A stretch of 64,000 bases of DNA from Anaerocolumna sedimenticola (GTDB lineage: Bacteria > Bacillota > Clostridia > Lachnospirales > Lachnospiraceae): the NCBI RefSeq assembly GCF_009931695.1, contig NZ_CP048000.1, forward strand, positions 4,047,501 through 4,111,500. Direction: 5' to 3'. Of the stretch, positions 55,238-64,000 are shown piece by piece (position 1 is the first letter of the stretch; every line of letters starts with the position of its first letter). The notes beneath the pieces were generated by a model. The model did no database searches and had not been told where the DNA came from. It was given only the letters and a program-made list of their open reading frames with translations. Made by a program: the position numbers and the translations under genes.

Positions 55238-56537
55238 TCCTATCCTGACCCAGAACATAAAGTCCCTGAATCACACTAAACATTATGATACTGCTCAATA
55301 TGGAACTGCCGCCGTAACTTACTAATGGCAAGGTAACACCGGTTGAAGGAATAAATTTAGTTACTCCACCGACGGATAAAAATACCTGAAAAATGTAGAT
55401 AATACTTAATCCCAAAGCTATCAGCTTATAAAATGTATTATTTAATTTCATGGCAATATTAATAAACATAACAAAACTGCTGATACAGATTAAAATAAGG
55501 CAGACCGCAAATAAACCTCCCATTTCTTCCGATATGGCAGAAAATATAAAGTCACTGTCAACAACCGGAATGCTGGTAGGCAATCCTTTAAATAATCCCA
55601 TTCCAAACCATCCTCCGGTACCGATGGCAAATAGGGATTGAGAGACCTGATACCCTTCGTTATCAATCATGGACCAGGGATCACGCCAAACCATAACCCT
55701 TACCCTCACATGGTTAAATTGGTGATATGCCAAATAGGAAGCCGCACAGCCTGCCAATAATCCGGAAAAAAAATACAGAGGTTGAGAAGTTGCCACAAAC
55801 AGCATAACCAGATAAGTTATGAAAAAAATCAATGCTCCCCCTAAGTCCTTCTCTAAAACCAAGATCAACACATGACTTGCTGCCAGGGCTGTTACCCCTA
55901 CAATATACCGAAAATCTGTTCTCTTAGATAAAAGGGACGCTATGCCAAATACAAAAAGAATTTTAACAAATTCGGAGGGTTGAAAGGTTAAACCCGCGAT
56001 ACGAATCCAGTTTGTGGCACCGTAATTCTCCACACCCCAAAAAAGGACGGATAACAGCATTAAGATACCCACAATGCCATATAACCAGCCTAATCTTGAT
56101 AAATACTTCATCTTATCTATTAGTAAAGGGATTATCAGGCATAACCCTAAGGTAGCGGAAGCAATCATAAATTGTTTTACTGCTTTATCATAGGACAATC
56201 GGGTCAGCATCACAAAACCTATGGTTAATAAAAACAGCATATTATGAAGTATCTGTTTGGACAGATTAACATAAATCCATTGATACAATGTTAAAACCAA
56301 TATTAGAGTAATTAATTCCAATCCATACAGAAAAATAACTTTTATATTTTTTGTTGTCAGATATAGTATCAGGTAACAAATAAAATGAAAACTAAATATA
56401 AGATAACTCATTTTCCGGTAAGTTTTATTCTGTTTCTTTTTATCGCTGTAACCGAATACACGAAAAGCATAGTAAGTATATATGGCAATTAATATAATAT
56501 TAAGGTATTTTGAGAATTCTACAATTATATTTACCAA
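55188..56537 (-). CDS. SEDS-family peptidoglycan glycosyltransferase (FtsW/RodA/SpoVE)
   Basis: Polymerises lipid II in the membrane. About 12 hydrophobic segments span 449 residues. Motifs: TFQPSEFVKI near 194, VWRDPWSM near 276, SDFIFSAISEEMGG near 322, and GVTLPLVSYGGSS near 408. The first two segments are extra compared with RodA. It precedes the PBP2-like gene with overlap. FtsW and RodA cannot be separated on sequence read by eye. Confidence 0.9.
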   Translation of the reverse strand: MVNIIVEFSKYLNIILIAIYTYYAFRVFGYSDKKKQNKTYRKMSYLIFSFHFICYLILYLTTKNIKVIFLYGLELITLILVLTLYQWIYVNLSKQILHNMLFLLTIGFVMLTRLSYDKAVKQFMIASATLGLCLIIPLLIDKMKYLSRLGWLYGIVGILMLLSVLFWGVENYGATNWIRIAGLTFQPSEFVKILFVFGIASLLSKRTDFRYIVGVTALAASHVLILVLEKDLGGALIFFITYLVMLFVATSQPLYFFSGLLAGCAASYLAYHQFNHVRVRVMVWRDPWSMIDNEGYQVSQSLFAIGTGGWFGMGLFKGLPTSIPVVDSDFIFSAISEEMGGLFAVCLILICISSFVMFINIAMKLNNTFYKLIALGLSIIYIFQVFLSVGGVTKFIPSTGVTLPLVSYGGSSILSSIIMFSVIQGLYVLGQDRNDNIEKRKRKKKIATE

Positions 56538-56607
56538 AAGTACCCACCCCCTTTAATGTAATTAGCTGTATCCGGCCCTAAGGCCATTTCTGATTTAAGC
56601 CAATCGT

Positions 56608-59075
56608 TTATTCTACTCCGCGTTTAAAATGTCCGCGTGTAAATTCCTTTATTTCATCAAACTCCTTACTGCCATGCTGATATACATCAATAAATGACTT
56701 CAGGATTTTTTTCGTCTCCTCATAGGATTCAATAGTAAAATTTAAACGTATATTCCTTGTATTTAATCCTTTTACTTCTGCCGCATTGGAAAGTAAAGAC
56801 AATCGTTTACTATTGTATATTGTATTATAACACTCCCTGCAATGACGTTTTACAGGAAGCCTTTCCTGATAACGATCGGTTAGCTCCGTATTGTTAAATT
56901 CCTTTTTACAACATGGAGATTCACTGGTTTTCGTATAATTAGTGTTGGAACCTCCCGAAATAGTTTTGGCCAAACACTGTGCCGAAACCATCAGTGGAAT
57001 GCTGCCATAAACGATAATTTCGTTATAAACTCCTGCCATTTCCTTCAGTTCATTATAATTTAATTCCAATGGTGCTGTTAACTTATAGATTCCCATCTCG
57101 TTCCAAAACTGCGCAGCCTGTAGATTCATAACATAAAGATTATAATCCGTAATCAGTTCTTTAAAAATGTTTATGTCTTGCAGTTCTTTTGAAATAAAAT
57201 AATATTCCTCAAAATTACGTAAAATATATCCATTTATAGTATTGTCTGTCAATATGGTTTTATTCTTTAAAAAATATTCGTAAGTCGCTGACCGGAATAT
57301 ATGAGGTAAAATTATAAAGCATTTTTTACCTCTTTCCGTAATGTACTCCGTTAATTCCAATAAATTTATTAATGGGGCGGCATCGCTTTCCAGATAAACA
57401 TTATTAACTTCTTTCCTTTCACAAGCAGCCATAAGCTGCTCCTTATTACTTACGGCAACGCTGATACCCAATTTTTCATTAATTTGATTCCTGTCATTGT
57501 GTAATTGAGCCGGTTTCTGTTTATTGAAAACTTTTCTCCTGCATTTATCAGCTAGGGCAGATGATAATGCGGTCAGCCCTGTACGCCGCAATTCGTTTAG
57601 TTTTTGAACCGGTACGAAAGCGTTGCCATAAAGGTTAACTGATAAATTCTGAAATGAAAACGGAGTATCATTGGTTTTTTGTATTTGCTTTCGGAGTTTA
57701 TCCTCTGTCATCGGCTGGTTGCTTGCCTCTTCTACTATGTCTCCTTCTACCTGTATGGCCGTGTCCCTGCATTGCAGCTTTAAAATTAATGTTTTACCTA
57801 TCTGGACTATTAATTCTCCGGTAATAGGTATTTTTTTTCGTACTTTAGATACTCTTCAGCCAGATCCTTTAATAACCTGTTGTTTTTGGTTCTATAAACT
57901 GTATTACCTGGTTTTATATTAGAACCTCTATGAAAATTTGTCTCAATTCTATTTCCTTTATTATTATCTGACTTAACGGTAAATTCATAGAGATTCTCAG
58001 AAGAATTCCTGATTTCCAGTACATCCTGTGTATTAATATCTTCAGATAACAGAATGACAGCTTTATTTCCTTTCACATCAGTCACTTTACCGATAAATAC
58101 ACCGCTATGATTAGGCCGGTTAAGAGAAATCATGGTTCTGCCGTTCTTATCCTTATAATAACCCCTTGTAAACCCGCCTCGGTTATATAAATCCTGTAAT
58201 TTCATCATATCTTTTTCAATTTCAGTTTTATGGCTACTCAGATAAGTTTCATACTTTTCCTTACCAAGCTCCAAGTATTTATCCGTATATTTTCGATAAG
58301 CAGCCGTAACACCCGCCGTATATTCCGGACGTTTCATTCTGCCCTCTATTTTAAACGAATTAATACCAGCCTCTATCAGTTCAGGTATCATATCTAAGGT
58401 ACAGATATCTTTGGGACTTAATAAATATTTTTCATCCGCACCGGATAAATTCTTACCATTCTCTATAAGCTGGTATGGCATCCTACAGGGCTGCGCACAT
58501 TTTCCTCTGTTTCCGCTTCTCCCGCCTATCATACTGCTCATAAGACATTGACCGGAATAACAATAACATAAGGCTCCGTGTACGAAAGATTCTATTTCCA
58601 GATCCGTATTATTCCTGATATTCTTTATCTCTTTAAGGCCTAATTCCCTGGAAGTAACCATTCTGGTTACTCCAAACTCCTTTAACACTTCTGCTCCCTG
58701 CGCCATGGTTAATGTCATCTGGGTACTGGCGTGAAGCGGTAAATTCGGAAATTGTTCATGCAAAAACCGCAGTACCCCAACATCCTGAACAATTACGGCA
58801 TCCAATCCCTGCTTATAATATGGATAAATGTATTCATACAGTTCATTCTCTAACTCTTTATTTTTTAATAAAGTATTTACTGTCATATAGATTTTTTTAT
58901 CATGAGTATGAACGTAATCAATCGCATATAACATATTCTCTACTTCTAAATTATCTGCATAAGCTCTTGCACCGAATTTAGTTCCGCCGATATAAACGGC
59001 ATCACAGGAAGCATTGATTGCTGCTGCCAGACTTTCAAAGGAACCTGCCGGAGCTAAAATCTCAATATTTTTCAT
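56608..59075 (-). CDS. Peptidase U32 family protein with C-terminal DUF3656-type region, frame interrupted
   Basis: U32 proteins modify RNA or act in tRNA/rRNA hydroxylation (TrhP/RlhA types). The N-terminal frame (59075-57810) has ILAPAGSFESLAAAI, VHGALCYCYSGQCLMSSMIGGRSGNRGKCAQPCR with the Cys set near 165-190, and FKIEGRMKRPEY. It ends in a short wrong tail after KYEKK. One more A in the A8 run (57831-57838) continues as IPITGELIVQIGKTLILKL into the frame from 57711, which ends at 56608 with Cys-containing CCKKEF and RHCRECYN. The joined product is about 822 residues, as in many Lachnospiraceae. Confidence 0.82.
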
Positions 59076-59115
59076 CGTTTCTCCATTTCTTAACTCATTA
59101 TTTGCTTTTGAACGT

Positions 59116-59215
59116 AAGTTTAAAAAATGAGCTGTAGCAAAGATAGTTATTCCTTACGTAATGGATTAATCTTACGTAGACAGAATCAACTATGAGTTTG
59201 CAACAGCTTCTACAT
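59116..59215 (-). terminator. Long-stem terminator after zapA
   Basis: On the minus strand AGCTGTTGCAAA pairs with TTTGCTACAGCT, with inner AGTT/AACT and TTACGTAA-type pairing, then ATTTTTT. It separates zapA from the U32 gene. Confidence 0.6.
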
Positions 59216-59225
59216 TCTTTTATTT

Positions 59226-59633
59226 CTATTTATTTTTATCCATTAATTCAGTTTCTAACCGAATGATATTTTTTTGTGCTTCATTTAATTCCTGTTTTAA
59301 TGCTGCTATTTCTTTCGTCGCAGCGTCTAACCTGGTCTGAGCGGATATTAATTCATGTTTTAATTCAAAAATTTCATTGCTTTTGCTCTCATTATCATTT
59401 TCTATTTCTTTTATCTGATTACGGGTTTTAAAATAATCGTCCGCAATGTTAATTTCCATAAGGACACTTTTCATCTCAGAATCCAGCGATTTAAAAAAAT
59501 CCTGTTTCTTAAATTCCATGTGTTTATTATTAATATAAGATGCAACCTTTTGAAGGTATTCTTCACTTTCATACCCAAGTAAAGTATATCTTTTGTTATT
59601 AATGATTACTTCGATATTGTTCATCTTATTCAT
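59226..59633 (-). CDS. zapA: Cell division protein ZapA
   Basis: Promotes FtsZ bundling at the division site. The N-terminal ZapA domain (IEVIINNKRYTLLGYESEEYLQKVASYIN) occupies residues 5-35. Then come helices and a long coiled coil (about 70-133, KEIENDNESKSNEIFELKHEL). Length 135 is on the long side. The start may be the second ATG (MNNIEV). It lies downstream of ruvB. Confidence 0.85.
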   Translation of the reverse strand: MNKMNNIEVIINNKRYTLLGYESEEYLQKVASYINNKHMEFKKQDFFKSLDSEMKSVLMEINIADDYFKTRNQIKEIENDNESKSNEIFELKHELISAQTRLDAATKEIAALKQELNEAQKNIIRLETELMDKNK

Positions 59634-59821
59634 GTAATCGCCTCTCAGAGTTTATTGTTCCAGCCGTCAATAAAGGCTGCTTAAATATTTAAATAACTTG
59701 TCCATTCTCCTACTGTCCATGCACCAACAGAAGCTTAACTTGATACATGTCATAACAACAGGACTTTATCAAAAACCGAAAACAATTTCTGATAAATACC
59801 ATTATAAACTATCTGTTACGG

Positions 59822-60826
59822 TTACACAAGCTTTTCTTGGCACAGTCCAAAATGCTTATAAGCCAGTTCTGAAACAACCCGCCCCCTGGGTGTTCGTAGA
59901 ATTAAACCGTTTTGAACTAAATAAGGTTCATATACCTCTTCTATGGTTCCGGTATCTTCCCCAATTGTGGTTGCTACGGTTTCAATTCCAACAGGGCCAC
60001 CGCCAAATTTCTCAATCATGGTAAATAAAATCTCCCTGTCGGTATTATCTAACCCCAGCTTGTCCACTTCCAGTAAATCCAGTGCAAAATCAGCAACCTC
60101 TTTCGTAATATATCCATTATATTTTACCTGAGCAAAATCCCGGACTCTTTTTAATAAGCGGTTAGCCAGACGGGGGGTACCTCTGGAACGCCTGGCAAGT
60201 TCCAGCGCACCCTCTTCATCTATTTTAACCTGGAACACATTAGCTGACCGGCAAATAATGACCTTAAGCTCTTCTACGGTATAAAATTCCAAACGGTTCA
60301 CTACACCAAATCGGTCTCTTAGGGGAGGTGTCAGCATTCCCGCCCTGGTAGTTGCCCCTACCAGCGTAAACTTAGGCAGATCCAAACGTATGGATTTCGC
60401 AGAAGCACCTTTACCGATAACAATATCAATTGCATAATCTTCCATCGCCGGATATAACAGTTCCTCCACCTGTCTGTTAAGACGATGGATTTCATCTACA
60501 AATAAAACATCCCCCTCTTGGAGATTATTAAGAATTGCCGCCATTTCACCCGGTTTCTCAATCGCAGGACCGGAAGTTACTTTTATATTGACGGACATTT
60601 CATTGGCAATGATTCCGGCTAAAGTAGTTTTACCAAGTCCCGGCGGTCCATAGAATAGTACGTGGTCTAAGGATTCCTTTCTTTGTTTTGCTGCTTCTAT
60701 ATATACCTTAAGATTTTCTTTTGCTTTGGTTTGTCCGATATAATCATCCAGAAGCTGGGGCCTTAAAGTACTTTCTATTTTTTTGTCTTCATCCATTAAT
60801 TCCGTTGTAATGATACGTTTTCCCAT
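59822..60826 (-). CDS. ruvB: Holliday junction branch migration ATPase RuvB
   Basis: Hexameric motor of the RuvABC resolvasome. Walker [12 protein letters not shown] near residue 61, Walker [10 protein letters not shown] near 108, sensor 1 GATTRAGML near 160, and the arginine finger region RDRFGVV. Start 60826 (MGKRII) follows ATAGGG; the frame at 60847 has no better site. It follows ruvA by 17 bases. Confidence 0.96.
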   Translation of the reverse strand: MGKRIITTELMDEDKKIESTLRPQLLDDYIGQTKAKENLKVYIEAAKQRKESLDHVLFYGPPGLGKTTLAGIIANEMSVNIKVTSGPAIEKPGEMAAILNNLQEGDVLFVDEIHRLNRQVEELLYPAMEDYAIDIVIGKGASAKSIRLDLPKFTLVGATTRAGMLTPPLRDRFGVVNRLEFYTVEELKVIICRSANVFQVKIDEEGALELARRSRGTPRLANRLLKRVRDFAQVKYNGYITKEVADFALDLLEVDKLGLDNTDREILFTMIEKFGGGPVGIETVATTIGEDTGTIEEVYEPYLVQNGLILRTPRGRVVSELAYKHFGLCQEKLV

Positions 60827-60843
60827 ATTAATCCCTATATCTT

Positions 60844-61467
60844 TCAAATTAACCTTTTTAAACTTTGCTTTAAGACATCTTCCGCAGTCATACCATCTTT
60901 TATTTCAATGTTTCTAACTACTTTAGCAGCATCGGTAGCAGAATATCCCAATACGGTAAGTGCTTCGATCGTTTCTTTTCTTACATCCCCCGTATTTGAC
61001 TCTGTTCCCGTAAGTTTCAGCTGTCCATCCATCTGATTCATTAATTTCTGTTCAAAGGCATCTTCTAATTTTAATTTATCTTTTAATTCTATAATCAGTT
61101 TGCTTGCAGTTTTATTTCCGATTCCTGGTGCTTTTGCTATGGTTTTTACATCGTCGGATAACACCGCAAATCTTAAATCATCCGGTGTAATTGCGGATAA
61201 AATACCTAAAGCACCTTTCGGCCCAATACCATTCACGGTAATTAATAGCTTAAATACCGTTAAATCATCACGGGTTAAAAATCCGAATAACCCTACAGCA
61301 TCTTCACGGACATGCAGATAGGTATAAATCTTTATAAGGCTGCCTGTCTTCGGTAAGTCATCTAAAGAAGAAAGGGGCATACGTACTTCATATCCCAAGC
61401 CGTTTGCCTCTACCACAATCCCTTCTTCACTTATTTCCGTTAATTCACCTTTTATGTATGATATCAT
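60844..61467 (-). CDS. ruvA: Holliday junction DNA helicase subunit RuvA
   Basis: Tetrameric junction-binding protein. An OB fold is at the N-terminus ([12 protein letters not shown]). Helix-hairpin-helix motifs follow ([16 protein letters not shown] and [17 protein letters not shown]), and the C-terminal domain III contacts RuvB ([16 protein letters not shown]). Length 207 is standard. No ruvC is adjacent, as in most clostridia. Confidence 0.96.
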   Translation of the reverse strand: MISYIKGELTEISEEGIVVEANGLGYEVRMPLSSLDDLPKTGSLIKIYTYLHVREDAVGLFGFLTRDDLTVFKLLITVNGIGPKGALGILSAITPDDLRFAVLSDDVKTIAKAPGIGNKTASKLIIELKDKLKLEDAFEQKLMNQMDGQLKLTGTESNTGDVRKETIEALTVLGYSATDAAKVVRNIEIKDGMTAEDVLKQSLKRLI

Positions 61468-61623
61468 ATGTACACCAATACCTTTCAAAGCAAGGTAACC
61501 ATTTATTAAAGTTTAAGTTCCTGCTTAATTTACCTCCATTATAACCTCTATAAAGAAATTAAGCAAGAACTTTCAAAACAAACGTTCGTATCACTGTGAC
61601 TTAAGTTATCAGATTCGTCACGT

Positions 61624-64000
61624 TTAAGCGATATCATAAACGGAACGTACTTTTATTCCTTCCGTTCTACCTGTTATCACTTTTACTGAGACTTCTCCTC
61701 CATTGATATCAAAATAATTATCCGATAATTTTAAGTCCCCGAATTCATTACTGATTTCAACGCTCTTTGCATAAGCTTTGGCACTTACAGTAATAGTATC
61801 CCCATTTACCGTTACGGATAATTCCGGATCCTCAAATTCAAAATGCTTGGGAGCAGTAAATAAACAGGTGCCTCCTGATACATATCTTCCATCCATAACG
61901 AATTCATAGCTGAAATAATTGGACAATTCGTCATACCGGGTAAAATCTAACTTATCCAGCCAAATACTGGTCAGGGCGGGTACCGTAACATCTTTTTCAC
62001 CGGATACAATTATTTCTGCTTTTGCATTTCTCAGAGCCCATTTAACCGTTCCTTTAATTTCATCCATCGTTTCATTGGCAACATTTAATCTTGCAGCTTT
62101 CTCAATCTCATGAGGCTCTTCTATACAATGAGGACGTTCCGTCATTTCGCCTGTTTCTTCACAGGAAATCATGATTGGTGCGAAAAAGCGTTTTTCCGAA
62201 TAATGAAGAGCTTTCCATCGTCCGAAATAATCTATGCTTGCCCAGGATGCAACAGGCCAGATATCATTTAACTGCCATACAATTGCACCCATACATCTGC
62301 CGCGGTTTCTTCTCCAGTGTTCCACACCATAACGGATTGCATCTGCCTGCAATAACTGGGAAGTATAAATTAAATGGTCAAAATCCTTGGGATATAAATA
62401 ATTGTCCGATACGTAATTTAATATCTTTCCATTGGCTGCTTTATTCCTTTGATGCATCTCCATGATCCTTGAAAAGATATTCCTGTCTTTCTTCTCTGTA
62501 AAGGATTCAATGGTTTTTAAGGATGGAAAAGATTGAAAACCAAACTCGGAAGCATAACGGAAAAAGAATTTACGGTATTCGGAAAATGGTTTATTTCCAT
62601 GCCATACATCCCAGTAATGGGTATCTCCGCGGTTATAATTCCAGGAATCCTCATAATTACCGCCTGAGGATGGGGAAGACGGCCAATAAAAGGTCTGAGG
62701 GTCATATTCCTTAACAATTTTAGGAATGATATATTCAAATATCTTAATATAGTCCATTACCTGTTTCGGTGACGGATTCCAGGCTTTATCCTGAGTCTGG
62801 GTTTCCATCTCATTATTGCCGCACCATATGGCTAAGCTTGCATGATGACGAATACGTATAACATTGTCAATCGTTTCCTGGCGGATATTCTCTTCAAAAT
62901 CCTCATCCAGTTCATAGCTGGCACAGGCATACATAAAATCAACCCACACCAGCAAACCTAATTCATCACAGATATCAAAAAAATAATCATCCGGGTAATA
63001 ACCGCCGCCCCATACCCGAATCGTATTATGATTCGCTTCCACGCAATCCTCAAGTAAGGTTCTGGTACGGCCGGCATTGATTCTTCCAAACAGGTTATCC
63101 TCAGGAATATAATCAGCACCCATAGCAAATACCTGGACTCCATTTATTTCATGGGCAAAACTTTCGCCCCATTCATCTTTTTCTTTATGAATCGTAAGGG
63201 TCCTTAACCCGATTCTGCGCTCCCAAAGATCTAACACTTTTCCATCCCGATTGGTTAATTCAGCCTTTACCGTATACAATGGCTGCTCTCCGTACCCTTT
63301 CGGCCACCATAACTTAGGATTGTTAATTATAACCTCATCCTCTTCATTCTGTGTGTAGGTACTGCCATCCGGTCCGACAACCGTAATAGATGCTGTTAAA
63401 TCCGTATTGTCTTTAAATAATTCAATGCTATAATCGAATTCTAAGGTCACTTTACCTTTTTCATGATTTTGTTTTATATAGACCTGTTCAAAACGTCCCC
63501 CATCAATTCCTAAAATCCGGACATCCCTCCAGATACCTGCATCCGGTAATCTTGGACCCCAATCCCAACCAAACATACAGTGAGCTTTTCTGATATGGGG
63601 AACCCCTCCATAGCATCCGAACTTCCGCCGGTATAACATTTTTCCTGCTCATCTTTAATATATTTTGTGGGAGAATGTAATACAACTTTTAGCTCATTTT
63701 CACCACTCCGGGCAAATTCCTTAATATCATATTCCCAGATTCTATGCATGTTAAATGCATCTCCAAGAAATTTATCATTCAAAAAGATATCTGCTAAAGT
63801 GTCGATGCCGTCAAAATGTAATAGTAAAGCATCCTTAGTTAACATTTCTTCACTTAAATCAAAATTAAGAGTATACGTAAAATCATTTTCCATTAATTTT
63901 AATGCTTTTAGCTCATTATCCCGATAAAAAGGGTCCGGCATCTTACCCAGTTCCAACAGTGTACTATACACGGTACCAGGTACTTTTGCTTCCATGTAAT
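61624..64000 (-). CDS. Beta-mannosidase-like GH2 glycoside hydrolase, 5' truncated by the window, frame interrupted
   Basis: Releases beta-mannosyl residues from mannan or N-glycan cores. The frame from the right edge has EAKVPGTVYSTLLELG and FDGIDTLADIFLNDKFLGDAFNMH (sugar-binding domain). It shifts after DAMEG. One extra G opposite CCCC 63603-63606 gives [31 protein letters not shown]. The catalytic domain has IWCGNNEMETQ with the acid/base Glu and SEFGFQSFP with the nucleophile Glu. The C-terminus is complete at 61624. No signal peptide can be judged. Cytoplasmic use of imported oligosaccharides is likely. Confidence 0.85.

Noticed and set aside
56608-57711. Independent gene downstream of the U32 peptidase
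   Set aside because: The sequence between the frames reads through without a stop once one A is added to an A8 run, and there is no ribosome-binding site at 57711.

Overview
The window reads as chromosome of a low-GC, endospore-forming, anaerobic Firmicute, most likely Lachnospiraceae (Clostridium cluster XIVa; Lachnoclostridium or Anaerocolumna type). The reasons are PolC, the sporulation genes yqfC and yqfD, a SpoVB-type flippase, AT-rich spacers, strong GGAGG ribosome-binding sites, and anaerobe-style sulfate and fucose genes. Nearly all genes lie on the minus strand. Only the AraC regulator, a small membrane protein and a glycosyltransferase are on plus. No CRISPR array, prophage or intact insertion sequence was seen.

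Layout from left to right. 0.4-5.3 kb: an L-fucose operon (fucI, a RhaB-type kinase, fucU) with a divergent AraC regulator. 5.4-6.0 kb: a HAD phosphatase. 6.35-15.0 kb: a sulfate assimilation operon behind one strong promoter (sulfate ABC transporter, AprAB-type APS reductase, CysD/CysN). 15.3-24.4 kb: a BofC-like protein, a flippase, a DUF3048 lipoprotein, ybeY, an HD membrane protein, phoH, yqfD, yqfC and rpsU. 24.6-28.7 kb: alaS, a PilZ protein and a small membrane protein. 29.0 kb: an atypical tRNA-Glu. 29.4-41.2 kb: pyrH-frr-uppS-cdsA-dxr-rseP-ispG-polC. 41.3-50.4 kb: an accessory stretch (bactofilin, polysaccharide deacetylase, sialic-acid genes nanA/gntR/yhcH, an aminotransferase with a MocR regulator, a glycosyltransferase, and a Phd antitoxin beside a decayed Doc toxin). 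50.9-52.8 kb: rpsB-tsf, which in most bacteria sits next to pyrH. 53.0-64.0 kb: a NUDIX hydrolase, PBP2 plus SEDS, a U32 peptidase, zapA, ruvAB, and a GH2 beta-mannosidase cut by the window edge.

Two themes stand out. First, nine genes that are otherwise intact are each broken by the apparent loss of one base inside a short homopolymer (araC-type regulator, cysN, cysD, aprA, cysA, yqfC, bactofilin, U32 peptidase, beta-mannosidase). This uniform pattern fits uncorrected homopolymer sequencing errors better than gene decay, so these genes are listed at full extent. The Doc toxin and the YhcH gene do not fit this pattern and look truly decayed.

Second, the spaces between genes, even inside essential operons, are full of small palindromic elements: three different MITE-like units with long terminal inverted repeats, a GTGACTATTCAG family, a ~104-bp repeat that always sits on a terminator T-tract, a palindrome cluster between rpsB and tsf, and a ~110-bp leader shared by pyrH and ispG with compensatory base changes in one stem. 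That shared leader is the best candidate here for an undescribed RNA or translation-control element.
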